This document shows positions 35,798 to 46,129 of a stretch of DNA of 64,000 nucleotides, in pieces; the first letter of the stretch is position 1; each line of letters starts with the position of its first letter. The DNA comes from Calendula officinalis. Its lineage: Eukaryota; Streptophyta; Magnoliopsida; Asterales; Asteraceae. Location: positions 78,254,372 to 78,318,371 of the forward strand of contig OY970824.1 in NCBI GenBank assembly GCA_963853835.1. The letters are read 5' to 3'. The notes under the pieces are model-generated. The model did no database searches, was not told where the DNA came from, and was given only the letters and a program-made list of their open reading frames with translations. The translations under genes were made by a program, and so were the position numbers.

Positions 35798-36606
35798 CAT
35801 CTGATAGAGATAAAACATTAACGGGTGCGATTATTTCATGAGGAAAACCCGAATTATATTATATTAAAAACGTCATTTTGGGGGCAATACAGTTCCTAAA
35901 AAGGGGTCTGTCTTTGATTCCGCAACCGGTTTTTTCAGTTGTTACAAAAGTTGGATGAAAGAAGCTTGGTAGTTAGCATTCTACAATCAACACAAAATGA
36001 TAGAACAACTTTCAATAGCAATGTGATTTATTCGGAATAATATATGAAGCAACAGTTTAGTCATCAAAGGTCCAAAAATGGCACTTTCCTCCATTTCATG
36101 ATTATCATAGTTTCTAATTTATAGTTCCTTTTGCCAACTATGTAACATTTTAGCTGAATGTCTATGCTACAAGTGTTTAATTTAATGTTTTAAAATCTCG
36201 TTTGAACCGGCGAGTCAAACTAGCAAAACTGATAGGTAGTCGGTTGGAATAAGCCGGTTAGATTGATGGTTATATAATAATGTTGAATTATATGATTGTA
36301 ATTTTGCTAATCGCTAATGATATGTTTTATCTCTTTTGCTTTATCAGTCCATGATATCGATATCTCTTTTGCTTTCTCGGACCATGATTTCGATATCCTT
36401 CCCTGTAATAACATTGAATTCAGTCGTTTCCTTGTAACGACCAAGATCAAAAATTAAAAATATGTACAAAAATACAGAAAACAAAAAAAACCCAATATCA
36501 AGTATCAAACCGGAACTAAAACTGCATCATTTCAACAATTTCAATCCAATTTTCCACCATCTAAAAGAAACCGAAATCACATAATAATTCTCATAAGTTT
36601 ACTTCA

Positions 36607-39285
36607 TCAAGCCAAATAGCGATACAATTTCCTATCTTCTCTATCTCTCTCCAAGAACTCCCTCTCAATAAGCGACTCAATTCGCTTCTTTATAACGACA
36701 GGGTTGGGCATAAACCTCGACTGCAACTGTTTTGTAACTTCCGCAACAATATTGTTATGATCCAAAACACGTCTTGCTTTCATAATTCTGACAATCGCAG
36801 CCTCAATTTGTGGCTTTCGGTCTTCCTCGACCCTCTGTCTCGTTTCCAGTTTTTCCGGTTCTGATTCCTTCTGTGCAACAACCGTACCGATTTTCACTTT
36901 ATAAAACTTACTAGAAAACTTCTCGTTGAAGAAAAACTCATCGTCTTCGTTTACATCTTTACTCATCGGTTCTTTCCTCAAAACATTTTTCCCCTTTGCA
37001 CAAGCCAAAGACTGCAAGCATCTTTTCAGTTCGATTGTCGGTATTTCAACCGCTTGTTCGATTTCTCTGTAACTCAATCGGTCGGTATTATTAAAAAGCA
37101 TCAAAACACACATTTGATACGTCGACACGTTTAGTTCGTGTTTTTGCTTGCCAAATGTTGCTTTAATATCTGCGGACCCCATGTTTGTTTGCCATGTTAA
37201 TCTCCGCCCATTGTGGGTCCCAAGGTAATACGTTCTAAATGTTTCGCAAACGGTTACGATTTCGGGCGGCAGGTTACACGTGGTGGTTGACTGGGTGGGC
37301 CATGACCCGGTTGTTAGAACATGGACCGCGAGCGTGGGCCCGTCTGACAAAACGGGCCCCATTGCTTCATGGAAACCTTGCATTGTGTCTTCAGAGGTTT
37401 TCATATCCGTGAACATTCCTTCTAATTTTGACGTGAACTGATACCCGCATTCGGTTTTTAATTTCAAAATCAAACTTCTTTCCGCGTCCTCGGATACACT
37501 TTTTCCCGAAAGAAGTCTTTTTGCTAAATGCTGCTTGTAATATTTTTCAAATACATCTTTTTCTTGTAAATAACGGAAAAGCATCATTACTTTGTCGAGT
37601 ACAGTTTCAACATCTTCTTCACTAACCCCTTTCAATCCTTTTCTAAGCTTATCATCAACAAACAACGAAATGAATTCGGGAGATCGCACGTTTATGTTGA
37701 TAAAATACTCGAACGAAGAATTTAACGCGTTTTGGAATGTTTTGTCGTTACTAAACGCAATATTAATGATTCTATCGTGTTTATCTTTCTCATCCAATAA
37801 ACGTTGTACGAAATCAACCGGATCTTTTAACCGTTCAGGATCGGTAACCAATTGTTTACCCGTTTCCCGAATATGCGAAGTCATCACATCCCGGATTAAA
37901 GTCAACCCGTTCGGAACCCTTCGGAACAAGTTGTACATCCTGCTTAAATCCTCGTACTTATCTTCCACAATCATGTTAACACAGCCCGAATTCTCCATAT
38001 GAACTAATCTCATCATTTGGCTTTCAATCATTTCTTTTTCAACCACATTAGTTATCTTCACTTCACTTTTAGCATCTAAATAATGAGAAACGCGTTCGAT
38101 CTCTTCATTTAACCGCTTTTCCGCCTTTTTCAAATAATTCCCGCAATCACAACACTCGATGAACTCTTGTGATTCCCCTCGGTAAAAATTAGCAGAAACA
38201 TCGAGAAACGGTTTTTCAAAATCTTGTTGGTAAACAGACGGACCTAAATCCATCAACATTTTAACTATGTTCCTCATTAAACCTCGGTTAATCACTTCAC
38301 CATTTCTTTCTTTTTGCACGATTTCTAAAAGTGTATCTTTGAGCCTTGTTTGGATGTTAGGTGAGTGGATAATGTTGTCCCGCCATAAATGAAGACCGAG
38401 TTCGTGAACGGGAGTTTTGTGTGTACTAGGAATAAATGTCCTGTCCATGTACATTAAGATGTCCCGTATCATTTGTAACGCCTTGTTGTGTTCCATCCAT
38501 TTTCTGTTTAATTCTTCTAGAAATAAAGGACCTTGAGATGCTTCAATTGATGCTGCAATTTGTTTTAAGTGTAGTGTCATTGTTGATACGAGTCCTGAGT
38601 ATAACTTTTCTCCAAATTTGTGCAGGACCATATTGTATGCATTCCTGGACATGAAAGAATATAGGCATCCGTAAATCAGAACCAATGGTCAAGATATTTT
38701 ATAATATATAAGTCTGTTATATTATAAGATCTTAATGTGCAGGAAAGTCTGTTATATTACAAGATCCTAATGTTCTGAAAAATTCAATCCCATCCAAGAC
38801 AGCAAATGGAATCATGAAAAAATCATACATAACATAACATAATAGCATATTTCCTGCTGCCTTTTCAGTGTAAAAATCTAGATATATAAACCCTAAATCG
38901 GACTATTATTCTTTCACCGAGCTATAAGTTATAGAGCACAGAATGATGAACTGAAATGAAATCAAATAACTTTAACTACCAGAGCATTCCATAAACGAGA
39001 TTAATTTACCTTCTCCGAACTATAAATCTTAAAAACATGGATAATATAAGTTGAAATGAATTGACTTAAATAAGTTTTAATTGCCAGATTATGAAGTAAA
39101 CGATAAGAGGAGAAGAATCAAAACCTGTAAAGCTCTTCGAAACTAAGGCCACTGGCGTTGTGATTATAAATCTCATGAATCGCATGCTCCAATACCTTCC
39201 AAGTTTTCTCAGCATACTTCGGATCCACCACCACCCGATGCTTAAACGCCTCTATCTGGAAATTCTTCTTCTTCTGTGAACCCAT
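36607..39285 (-). CDS. CUL3: Cullin-3, scaffold of BTB-type CRL3 ubiquitin ligases (two exons)
   Basis: Exon 1 is 39285-39125 (ATG, MGSQKKKNFQIEAFKHRV) and exon 2 is 38644-36607, joined across a 480-bp GT-AG intron at a split Arg codon (AG|G). The product is 732 residues, the length of the Arabidopsis CUL3 proteins. The N-terminal cullin repeats, which bind BTB adaptors, cover roughly residues 20-350. The cullin-homology domain that recruits RBX1 follows (with FRYLQEKDVFEKYYKQHLAKRLL). The C-terminal winged-helix ends LYRYLA. The neddylation site is the Lys of IVRIMKARRVL, about residue 676. CUL3 assembles with BTB proteins and RBX1 in nucleus and cytosol, acting in ethylene synthesis, light and salicylate signalling. 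Most of the protein in one exon is the family's usual structure. No break is seen. A or B paralogue cannot be assigned by eye. Confidence 0.96.
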
Positions 39286-39309
39286 CCTCCTAATAATCCA
39301 ATTCAATCG

Positions 39310-40560
39310 GAATTATCACCAATTGCTCAATACTCGATCACGAATTCAAAAGCCTAGCTCTATTCTTCCCAAATCCCCCTATCAAACGTATGTAAATCTA
39401 GGGTTTCGAAATCTAAAATCAGCTAGAAATCTCGATGATCGACGGAGTTTTAAATCAGTAGATGAATCGGAAATCGAGAATTTGAGAAACTGAATTTAAA
39501 ATCCGTAGAAATGTAAAAGCATCAAGAAGTTGAAGTTGTGAAGCGAAGGCGAGAAAGCATCGATGGGAGGTTGTTCGGGAATTTTGGAACTCCTTTTGGG
39601 CTTCGTAATTTTCTTCTGATATTTTCTAATTTCTATTGCCAAATGTGACCATTTGCTACTGTCATCAATACAGTACCTTCTGCTTTGTTTCTTGTACCTA
39701 GAATACAAATGTGTACATGAAAAATTACTTTACCTACATGTTATGTTGTAACTATTTTCGTGATGGGTGAAATAATCATTATCCTAGCCATTTTCGAACC
39801 ATAAAACATCAATTTTTTTCAAAAAAGAAACCAAACCATCTTGATGTTATACGGTTCGTCTTCTTCAATTTAACTAAAAGCCTTAGACCGAACGCAATGG
39901 GCGAGAAACGGGGACCGTGACCGATGGTTATAACCGTGTCCCCTATTACGCGGCCAAGGAGGACGTGTCCCCCTTCCACTATTCGTGCGGGTTTGATTAT
40001 TTAGATGACCAGACTTTTATGAAATGTGTGTTTTTTGTATTATGCATTAAGTGTTATACATCATTCTTTGATGATAAATTAGTGAGATTTTGTTACTGAT
40101 ATGCATATTTGGTTATGTTCATTGCGTGGAGAGACAAAACTAATATGTAAGTGGAATGGGTTGCCAAACATTACTAGTCTTGTGCATCCACGGTCCACCT
40201 TCTTTTGAGGCTTTTAGATTCTTAAATAATATATGCAAAATAAGTTTGGGCCACTACCTACTAGGCTTATACTCTCTTTGGATTAGGATCTCTAATATTC
40301 TTGGGCTTAATACCCAAATTGCAAGATTTTACTAATTTGTTCATTTCTCGTTTTCTTTACCATTTCACTTTGTCATTTGTAATTTTTTCTGACATCAAAG
40401 CCCATTTTCATGCTCAAACAATTCTAAACCAAACAGCATTTTCACCAAAAACGTATGACTAGCATTGCTTTTCTTCTTTGGGTAATTTAAGCATTTTGTC
40501 GTTACGGTGTTATAAATTAAAGATTGTTAAACTAGAGGGTTAAACGGGTTAATTAATGTA
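39310..40560. other. CUL3 5' flank and intergenic DNA
   Basis: 39286-39480 is probably the CUL3 leader. A GC-rich patch at 39885-39995 (CGGGGACCGTGACC, GTGTCCCCTATTACGCGGCC) differs from its AT-rich surroundings and may be an end of a decayed DNA transposon. No gene is seen. Confidence 0.4.
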
Positions 40561-40564
40561 TTTA

Positions 40565-40735
40565 TTATCAAAACCTATTATCTTTTGTAATACATTTGCG
40601 ACACTTCCCAATATTGCAGGTCTTAAACCCGCCTTGTCTTTTTCAGAAAGTCTGAATTTTCGACACAGGAATCGAACCCGTGACCTTGCGCTTGAACAAT
40701 GACTGATGAGCCATTGTGCTACTAAGGCTTGTTGG
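40565..40735 (-). mobile_element. tRNA-derived SINE-like element
   Basis: On the minus strand it has an A box TAGCACAATGG (40721-40711) and, about 45 bp on, a B box GGTTCGATTCC (40679-40669), the internal RNA polymerase III promoter of a tRNA. A non-tRNA body of about 100 bp follows instead of a 3' tRNA half. No tRNA cloverleaf can be completed. Flanking duplications were not found, so the ends are approximate. Confidence 0.6.
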
Positions 40736-40739
40736 TGCA

Positions 40740-42400
40740 TTTCTCAACTCTTCTTACATTTGATTTGTTGACTTTTCTTTCAAGTCATGTGTTTTCTTCT
40801 TATATTGCAACCAGTTCTATAACCATTTCTTTAATCCGCAATCAAACAAGTGGTATGGGTCAGAATGGGTTGTCTTAGTCAAAGATCGGGTTGGGTAGCT
40901 TTGGAACCCTAGAATAGGAACCGCCGGGTCTTGAACTCTCGGATACGGAACCAGAGCCAATAATAGCGGTTCCTTAATTTTCGGAACTGGAACCGCCGGT
41001 TAGGTTACCCAGTGTCTGAAACCATAAAAGTAAAAATTGGACGATTACTAACTAAATGAACGAAATAAAATTTAAAAAACTACACAATGAATTTATAAAA
41101 CAACTGCACAAAATATAAAACTGCATAAGAAGTATCTTTCTTGTCTTATCTTAGGATATGACTTGTTTATATTCTTGCAGCTCATACTTTCTCTGTTGAT
41201 ACCATATGTATAGATACTGATGTAGTTGTAATGTAAAGGTAAAAATATGGTTTAATCAATATACTAGATAGAATTGAAAATAAAAATATCAATCTGACAA
41301 AATGAAAATAAACCTCCACTGCAAAAGAGCCCAATTCATTAAAGGTACCTACAACTGAATTAAATCAACTGACATTGTAACGCAAGTATTACACTTTAAT
41401 TGGTTTGCTTTCTCGCTAAGTAAAGTAAGTTTAACTAATCTATATTTTTATTTTCGATGATAGGGTGTTGCTATGAATAACATACTTAGCAAATGGATTC
41501 ATGTCTCAGACAGAAGTTGGTCACTTGCTATGGTATAGAGTGGAATGTATCTACCAAAAAGGGGATATAATGTTTGCACATTTAAACATAAGTATGGACA
41601 GTTTAAATGTTTTTAATCATTTAACTAATTTATATGTGAAATCCAGTTACTGGTCCGTATTTCAAATCGATTTCATTATTTGTCTTCCTTACGATTACAC
41701 ACTTGATATTTGAATACACATTCATTTGATAATATAGATTTATAAAACCAATTTGTAAACAAAATCTAACCCGTTTCGTTTATTCTTCAATTTGACCATA
41801 TTAAGTAAATTGACGCGTTTAATGTAAACAAAACCTGTGTCATAAAAAATGTTCTGAAGTTGTACGAGTTTGTAGAAGTTATATAATACTCGAATGTAAC
41901 TTTTTTTCAAGTCGACCTGTTAGAGAAAATTCAGTTTGCCCTGTTTCCGGAGTTTTCATATTGACATGCTTACGAAATTGACCACCGCAAATCATAGCTA
42001 CACCCGTCCGCATTGTGCAGGTACCTGATAGTTAGATATACTAAACTTGTCTTTCTTTTATTCTTAGCCACATTTATTAAATATTAAAATTAAAATTACT
42101 AGAAGGATTTTAATCTAGCAATATGTGAGTGATTAAAATGTTGCGAATTTAGTTATTGTTGCAGAAATGTGAGACGAATATACTGTGTTATTTGTAGCAT
42201 TAATCTTTCTGAAAAAAATATTATAATTTTCAGTTATGTCTTGTATTTCTTTAGGATACTAAAGTGAAATTGAATTGAAGTGTTTGCCTAAAATCAAAGT
42301 TAAAACGGCAAGATTGAGAGATGGTCTATCCCTTCCTTTTGATGAGATAGCCCTCCTCTTGTTGAATGTGGGAATCGGATCTCAGATTTTGATTTCTGAT
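40740..42400. other. Intergenic DNA
   Basis: No gene supported. A stretch rich in GGAACCGCCGG-type words at 40905-41010 looks like a decayed hAT interior. The short ORF at 41501-41713 has no recognisable domain. Confidence 0.4.
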
Positions 42401-42401
42401 A

Positions 42402-43415
42402 ATGACATCATCGTCGGACAATTGCAATTCTCGCCACTTCTCATGGCTCATGAAATCATGTTTCCCAGACCCAAGACCAAATCCCTCCCTCCATTATACT
42501 CCATCGCCACTTTCTTCCACCGCCGTATCTACCCTCCCCGACGACCTTCTCCTTGAAATTCTTTCTCGTATCTTCCCTACAATCAATTGATTCTTCTGAA
42601 TTTTCCGAACTTCGCCGCCGCCGTGGTCTTCTTAATTATGCCGTCTTTGCTGTATCCTTTTCCGATTTAGGATTGTTCGCCGGTAATTATGACTTCACAC
42701 GCGCGGCTGGCCGGTGGATTTATATAATTGGGAAAGCGACGATGCTCCGGTGTGACTCGTGGACTGGGACACTGATAACCAGATCGAAAATGTCGGTGTT
42801 GAGGAAGAAATTCGCGATCGCAGTAGTCGCGGGGAAAGTGTACATCGCCGGCGGCTCTTCTCGAACTGCGGCAGTGGAGGAATACGACCCGGAGAGGGAC
42901 TCATGGATGTGACGCTCCGAGGATGCGATACGGTTGCACAGGTGCCTCCGTTGATGGTGTTTTGTACGTGATTGAAGTTTGGTAGTGGTTCACATGTTTA
43001 TGCGAGTTCGATGGATTTGTATGATGTGGAAGCACGTCGGTGGTTGCGAGTAGCGGGCGGTGGCTGCTTGCTCTTCCGGCGATCATGTTTGCTAGCCACG
43101 CGGTTGAGCTTTCTTTTTGGAGGTTCAACGGAAGTAGGCGCGTGGGAGTGGTCCCGTTTAAAGAGTCCGCCGCTTCCTATGCAAGTCCAACTTGACAGCA
43201 CGGTAAGGTTCAGTTGTGTTGGGGTAGGGGAAAAGGTGGTGTTGATACAAACAATGGGTTGCATTGATGATTTGTTAAGGAGGAGTGGCCGGAGGTGTTA
43301 AAGAAGCATTGGTGTTGATTTATGATTCCGGCGACGGAGAATGGAGCCGATTTGCCGGATTTAATTTGACGCGCCGCCTGTGTTTGTGTGGAGTGGTAAT
43401 TACATTGGGGACAGT
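42402..43415 (+). pseudogene. F-box/kelch-repeat protein pseudogene
   Basis: Fragments of one protein appear in changing frames. The F-box core (STLPDDLLLEILSRIF) is near 42520-42575. A kelch unit with KVYIAGGSSRTAAVEEYDPE lies at 42835-42895 in another frame, followed by a stop. Then come MDLYDVEARRWLRVAGGG (43009 onward), a long block containing VRFSCVGVGEKVVLIQ (43203-43250) with a stop at 43299-43301, and KEALVLIYDSGDGEWSRFAG to about 43365 after a shift. F-box/kelch proteins are substrate receptors of SCF ubiquitin ligases. At least three frameshifts or stops make this a dead copy. The exact subfamily is not identified. Confidence 0.75.
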
Positions 43416-43654
43416 GGTTGGTTGAAGTTTGCAAAGGAATCTTGAATTGTGTTGACCCATTACTTTGTTCAGTTTACTGCCATTTCACCATTCTATGTCA
43501 AAAACAACTTGTTAATATTTATTTACTTATCACGGGTGAGTAATTTGGGTTATGTTTTATCTCTAACAATTAAAGTACTTTATGTATATTCATGGTTGTT
43601 TTTTTTTTAAGTGAGATTGTATGTTGATGATCTCTAATCGTTGATATTGGTGGT

Positions 43655-43965
43655 TGTGCGGCATACTACTGAAGAAGCAATTCAAAGGATGTATGGAAGT
43701 CAAATTGGTCAACTTATAGTCCATCTTTTTGGGGCAAGAGCAAGCAGTTGAACTTTGTTGTTTATTTTCTTAAGATTTGGATCTTGTTGTTGATCTCTTT
43801 GATTATTTAATGTTGTCAGTTTCCATCTCAATGGGCAAGTGTGCATACTAGGGTTATAGACAAGGTTATGATGCTAATTATGCTTATGGAGCAACACAAG
43901 ATCCATCATTGTATGTATATGTTGGTTATATTCAATATCCTCAACAGACGATCAAATTTCAATTT
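43655..43965 (+). pseudogene. RBP45/RBP47-like RNA-binding protein fragment
   Basis: The first block (43655-43745) reads RHTTEEAIQRMYGSQIGQ and then, after a one-base shift in a T run, FWGKSKQ. This is the end of the last RRM of the poly(A)-binding RBP45/47 family (EEA...LNG...IRLSWGRS). A second block begins with PSQWAS near 43822. After another shift it gives the Tyr/Gly-rich tail GYDANYAYGATQDPSLY (43861 onward). The parts before these, including the first two RRMs, are absent. Frameshifts show it is not functional. An intron remnant may lie between the blocks. Confidence 0.6.
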
Positions 43966-44637
43966 TTTAATATATTTGTAAATAATACAAGTGGAAACTT
44001 TGCAACAAAACAGTTGCAAGATGGATTTTGTTACTATCTTATAAATTTTTACTATATTACTTTTGACAGGATCTTCTTGTTATTGATGCTCTTCATAATA
44101 GGGAGGTATCACTTGCTCTAGCTTCATGTGCTGATAATAAGCTAGAGCCTCGGTGAAATCCAATGTGCTTTTCTTTTATTTGTTTAAATCTTATATTCAG
44201 TTTAATAAAATGTTTATTTTTCTTTCTATGTCGAACCCAACCACTATATATTGCATTTTTCTCTGTTATATACTTATATAAAGGTGGATTTTGTTTAGGT
44301 ATTTTCTTAGACCACATTTGGATTCTCTTATGAGGATGATTGTACAAAAGAAAGCTTCTGGAAGCTTGCAATGCATTGTCCTTTTCAAAACAGCATCATT
44401 CAAAACTTTTTGTTATTTAACATAAGAATTAATGGATACAGAGAACCTACCACTTGAGACTAACTACACAGTTCCTTATAATTTTTTTTAATCTTTTAAA
44501 TCTTAAAAAGTTGGAATTACAAGTTTACAACAACTACCACTCCCACTCACTATCTGCGACCACCACAACTTATATATCATGCAAATAATTTAACCGCAAC
44601 TTTTACTTGTTGAATTCTTTTTGTTTCTTAATTATCT

Positions 44638-45665
44638 GAGTTTTTTTGCAAAATTAGGGGTGTTCGAAAAAGGTTTGTAGAAATAGGGGTGTTTGAAAAA
44701 GGTTTGTAAAAATAGGGGTGTTAGAAAATCTGATTTTTAAATAATTGCATTTTAACCCCTTATGTTTCATATATTAAACTTGTAACTCATATCTATATTT
44801 TATCTACAAATTAGATTAATAAAATTTTCATATATCACTCATAATTATTTTATAATACGGGATAAATCACAGATGCCTTGTAAATTTTCCATAATCTTTT
44901 CATAATTTTTACTTCTATAAAAATACTTTATTCATTGAAAATTTTGTACATTAGAAATAATCACGGCTTATCCCTATAAGAATGGTTTCATAATTTATAA
45001 GTAAACAAGTACGCTTTAAAAGTACGTTTCAAATGGCTTTCAGTCTATTTGACAAACTTAGCTATATATTTTTTTTGGTTTAGTGATTTGTTTGAGATAA
45101 AATACGACTTACATAAAACTATTTGTTAGTAAACTTCATGGGTGGTATTATTTGAAAGTCTCTTTTATGTAGGATAAAAAATGTATATTGTTAATTGTTA
45201 TCCATATGCTAACAAATTTTAAAATGCTTCTTTCCGTCACGTGGCAATAAGAGTTTGTTTTATTATATAGTATATCTATATATAAATAAATGTTTAAATG
45301 AGAATCTCTTAAAATGAAAACCCGTCAAAGATTGTGATATATTCATTTTCTAATTTAGAATATTAGTTTGTATTGTAATTTCTTAATATTGAAATCCATA
45401 TGGTTTGTCGTTTTGTAATTCCTAAAATTGTAAAATATAAATATTTTATAAGAGAAAAATAATAAAAGTTGATTTATATAAATTGTAAGGGATTTAATCT
45501 TAAGATTGAGATATAAGTTTAAAAGAAAAGAATATAAACACAAGGAGGTAAAGTGTAATTATTTAAAAATCAGATTTTCAAACACCCTTATTTTTACCAA
45601 ACATTTTAAAACACCCAAATTTCTACCAATATTTTTCAAAATACCCCTATTTTTACAAAAGACTC
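44638..45665. mobile_element. MULE-type non-autonomous element with 9-bp TSD (1028 bp)
   Basis: Identical 9-mers TAATTATCT flank it (44629-44637 and 45666-45674). Terminal inverted repeats of about 120 bp begin GAGTTTTTTTGCAAAATTAG and GAGTCTTTTGTAAAAATAG. They end in a well-matched inner block (GAAAATCTGATTTTTAAATAATT at 44729 and its complement). Each inverted repeat holds about three 34-bp units with RGGGTGTTTGAAAAAGGTTTG. Long inverted repeats plus a 9-bp duplication indicate Mutator-like origin. The 780-bp core has no transposase. Confidence 0.85.
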
Positions 45666-45698
45666 TAATTATCTTGCACACATATATTTTGGTTGCAT

Positions 45699-45791
45699 CA
45701 ATATTTTGACAATAGGCTGAAAACACTTGTTGTTCAAAAGCCGTTTGGATTGAATCCCTATCCTCACAATTTCATGTTTCAATGTCCATTC

Positions 45792-45883
<92 letters not shown>

Positions 45884-46124
45884 ATAAAGAAATATGAATA
45901 CTTAAATAGTGAGGAGTGGGGAACCATTTGGAGGATGTTCAAGTATCTTTGGCAGGTGAGAATAATTTAGTTTCATCATTTTCTACATCATTTTTTTCTC
46001 TTTATATTGATTTTAATTATTACACTCTTTACAGAGAGTTAATGAACAAACGGTCGTCATCAAAGTTGTTCTTTTATGACTTGCATGGTTCCGGTGGAAA
46101 AGTGCAGGTTATGGCTGATGCAAG
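45699..46124 (+). pseudogene. Lysyl-tRNA synthetase fragment (unprocessed)
   Basis: Three pieces match the N-terminal region of cytosolic class II lysine-tRNA ligase: QYFDNRLKTL...GLNPYPHNF (45699-45775), MSILEYI then KYEYLNSEE (45782-45920, split by an AT run), and the anticodon-binding OB-fold start MNKRSSSKLFFYDLHGSGG (46042-46098) ending KVQVMADAR. Between pieces two and three, GGCAG|GTGAGA (45956) and TTTACAG (to 46034) look like intron borders, and GCAAG|GTAAAA (46125) like the next donor. So the copy came from genomic DNA, not mRNA. The reading frame is broken and the catalytic domain is absent, so it cannot charge tRNA. Confidence 0.75.
45796..45875. repeat. (AT)40 microsatellite inside a former coding exon
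   Basis: An uninterrupted run of 40 AT dinucleotides, directly after codons for the synthetase residues SILEYI and before KKYEYLN. Confidence 0.97.
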
Positions 46125-46129
46125 GTAAA

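Larger units (their letters stand above)
35115..36606. other. Intergenic DNA between ZHD and CUL3
   Basis: Contains a complete Stowaway MITE (35301-35564), one Stowaway end (35768-35797), and two short stretches rich in ACCGG/AACCGG words (about 35180-35260 and 36185-36270) that look like remnants of one repeat family. The part next to 36607 is probably the CUL3 3' UTR. Confidence 0.5.

Noticed and set aside
39496..39708. Small minus-strand ORF upstream of CUL3
   Set aside because: No recognisable domain and mostly within the presumed promoter region.
40549..40740. A true tRNA gene
   Set aside because: A and B boxes are present but no acceptor stem or T-arm closure follows; fits a SINE head better.
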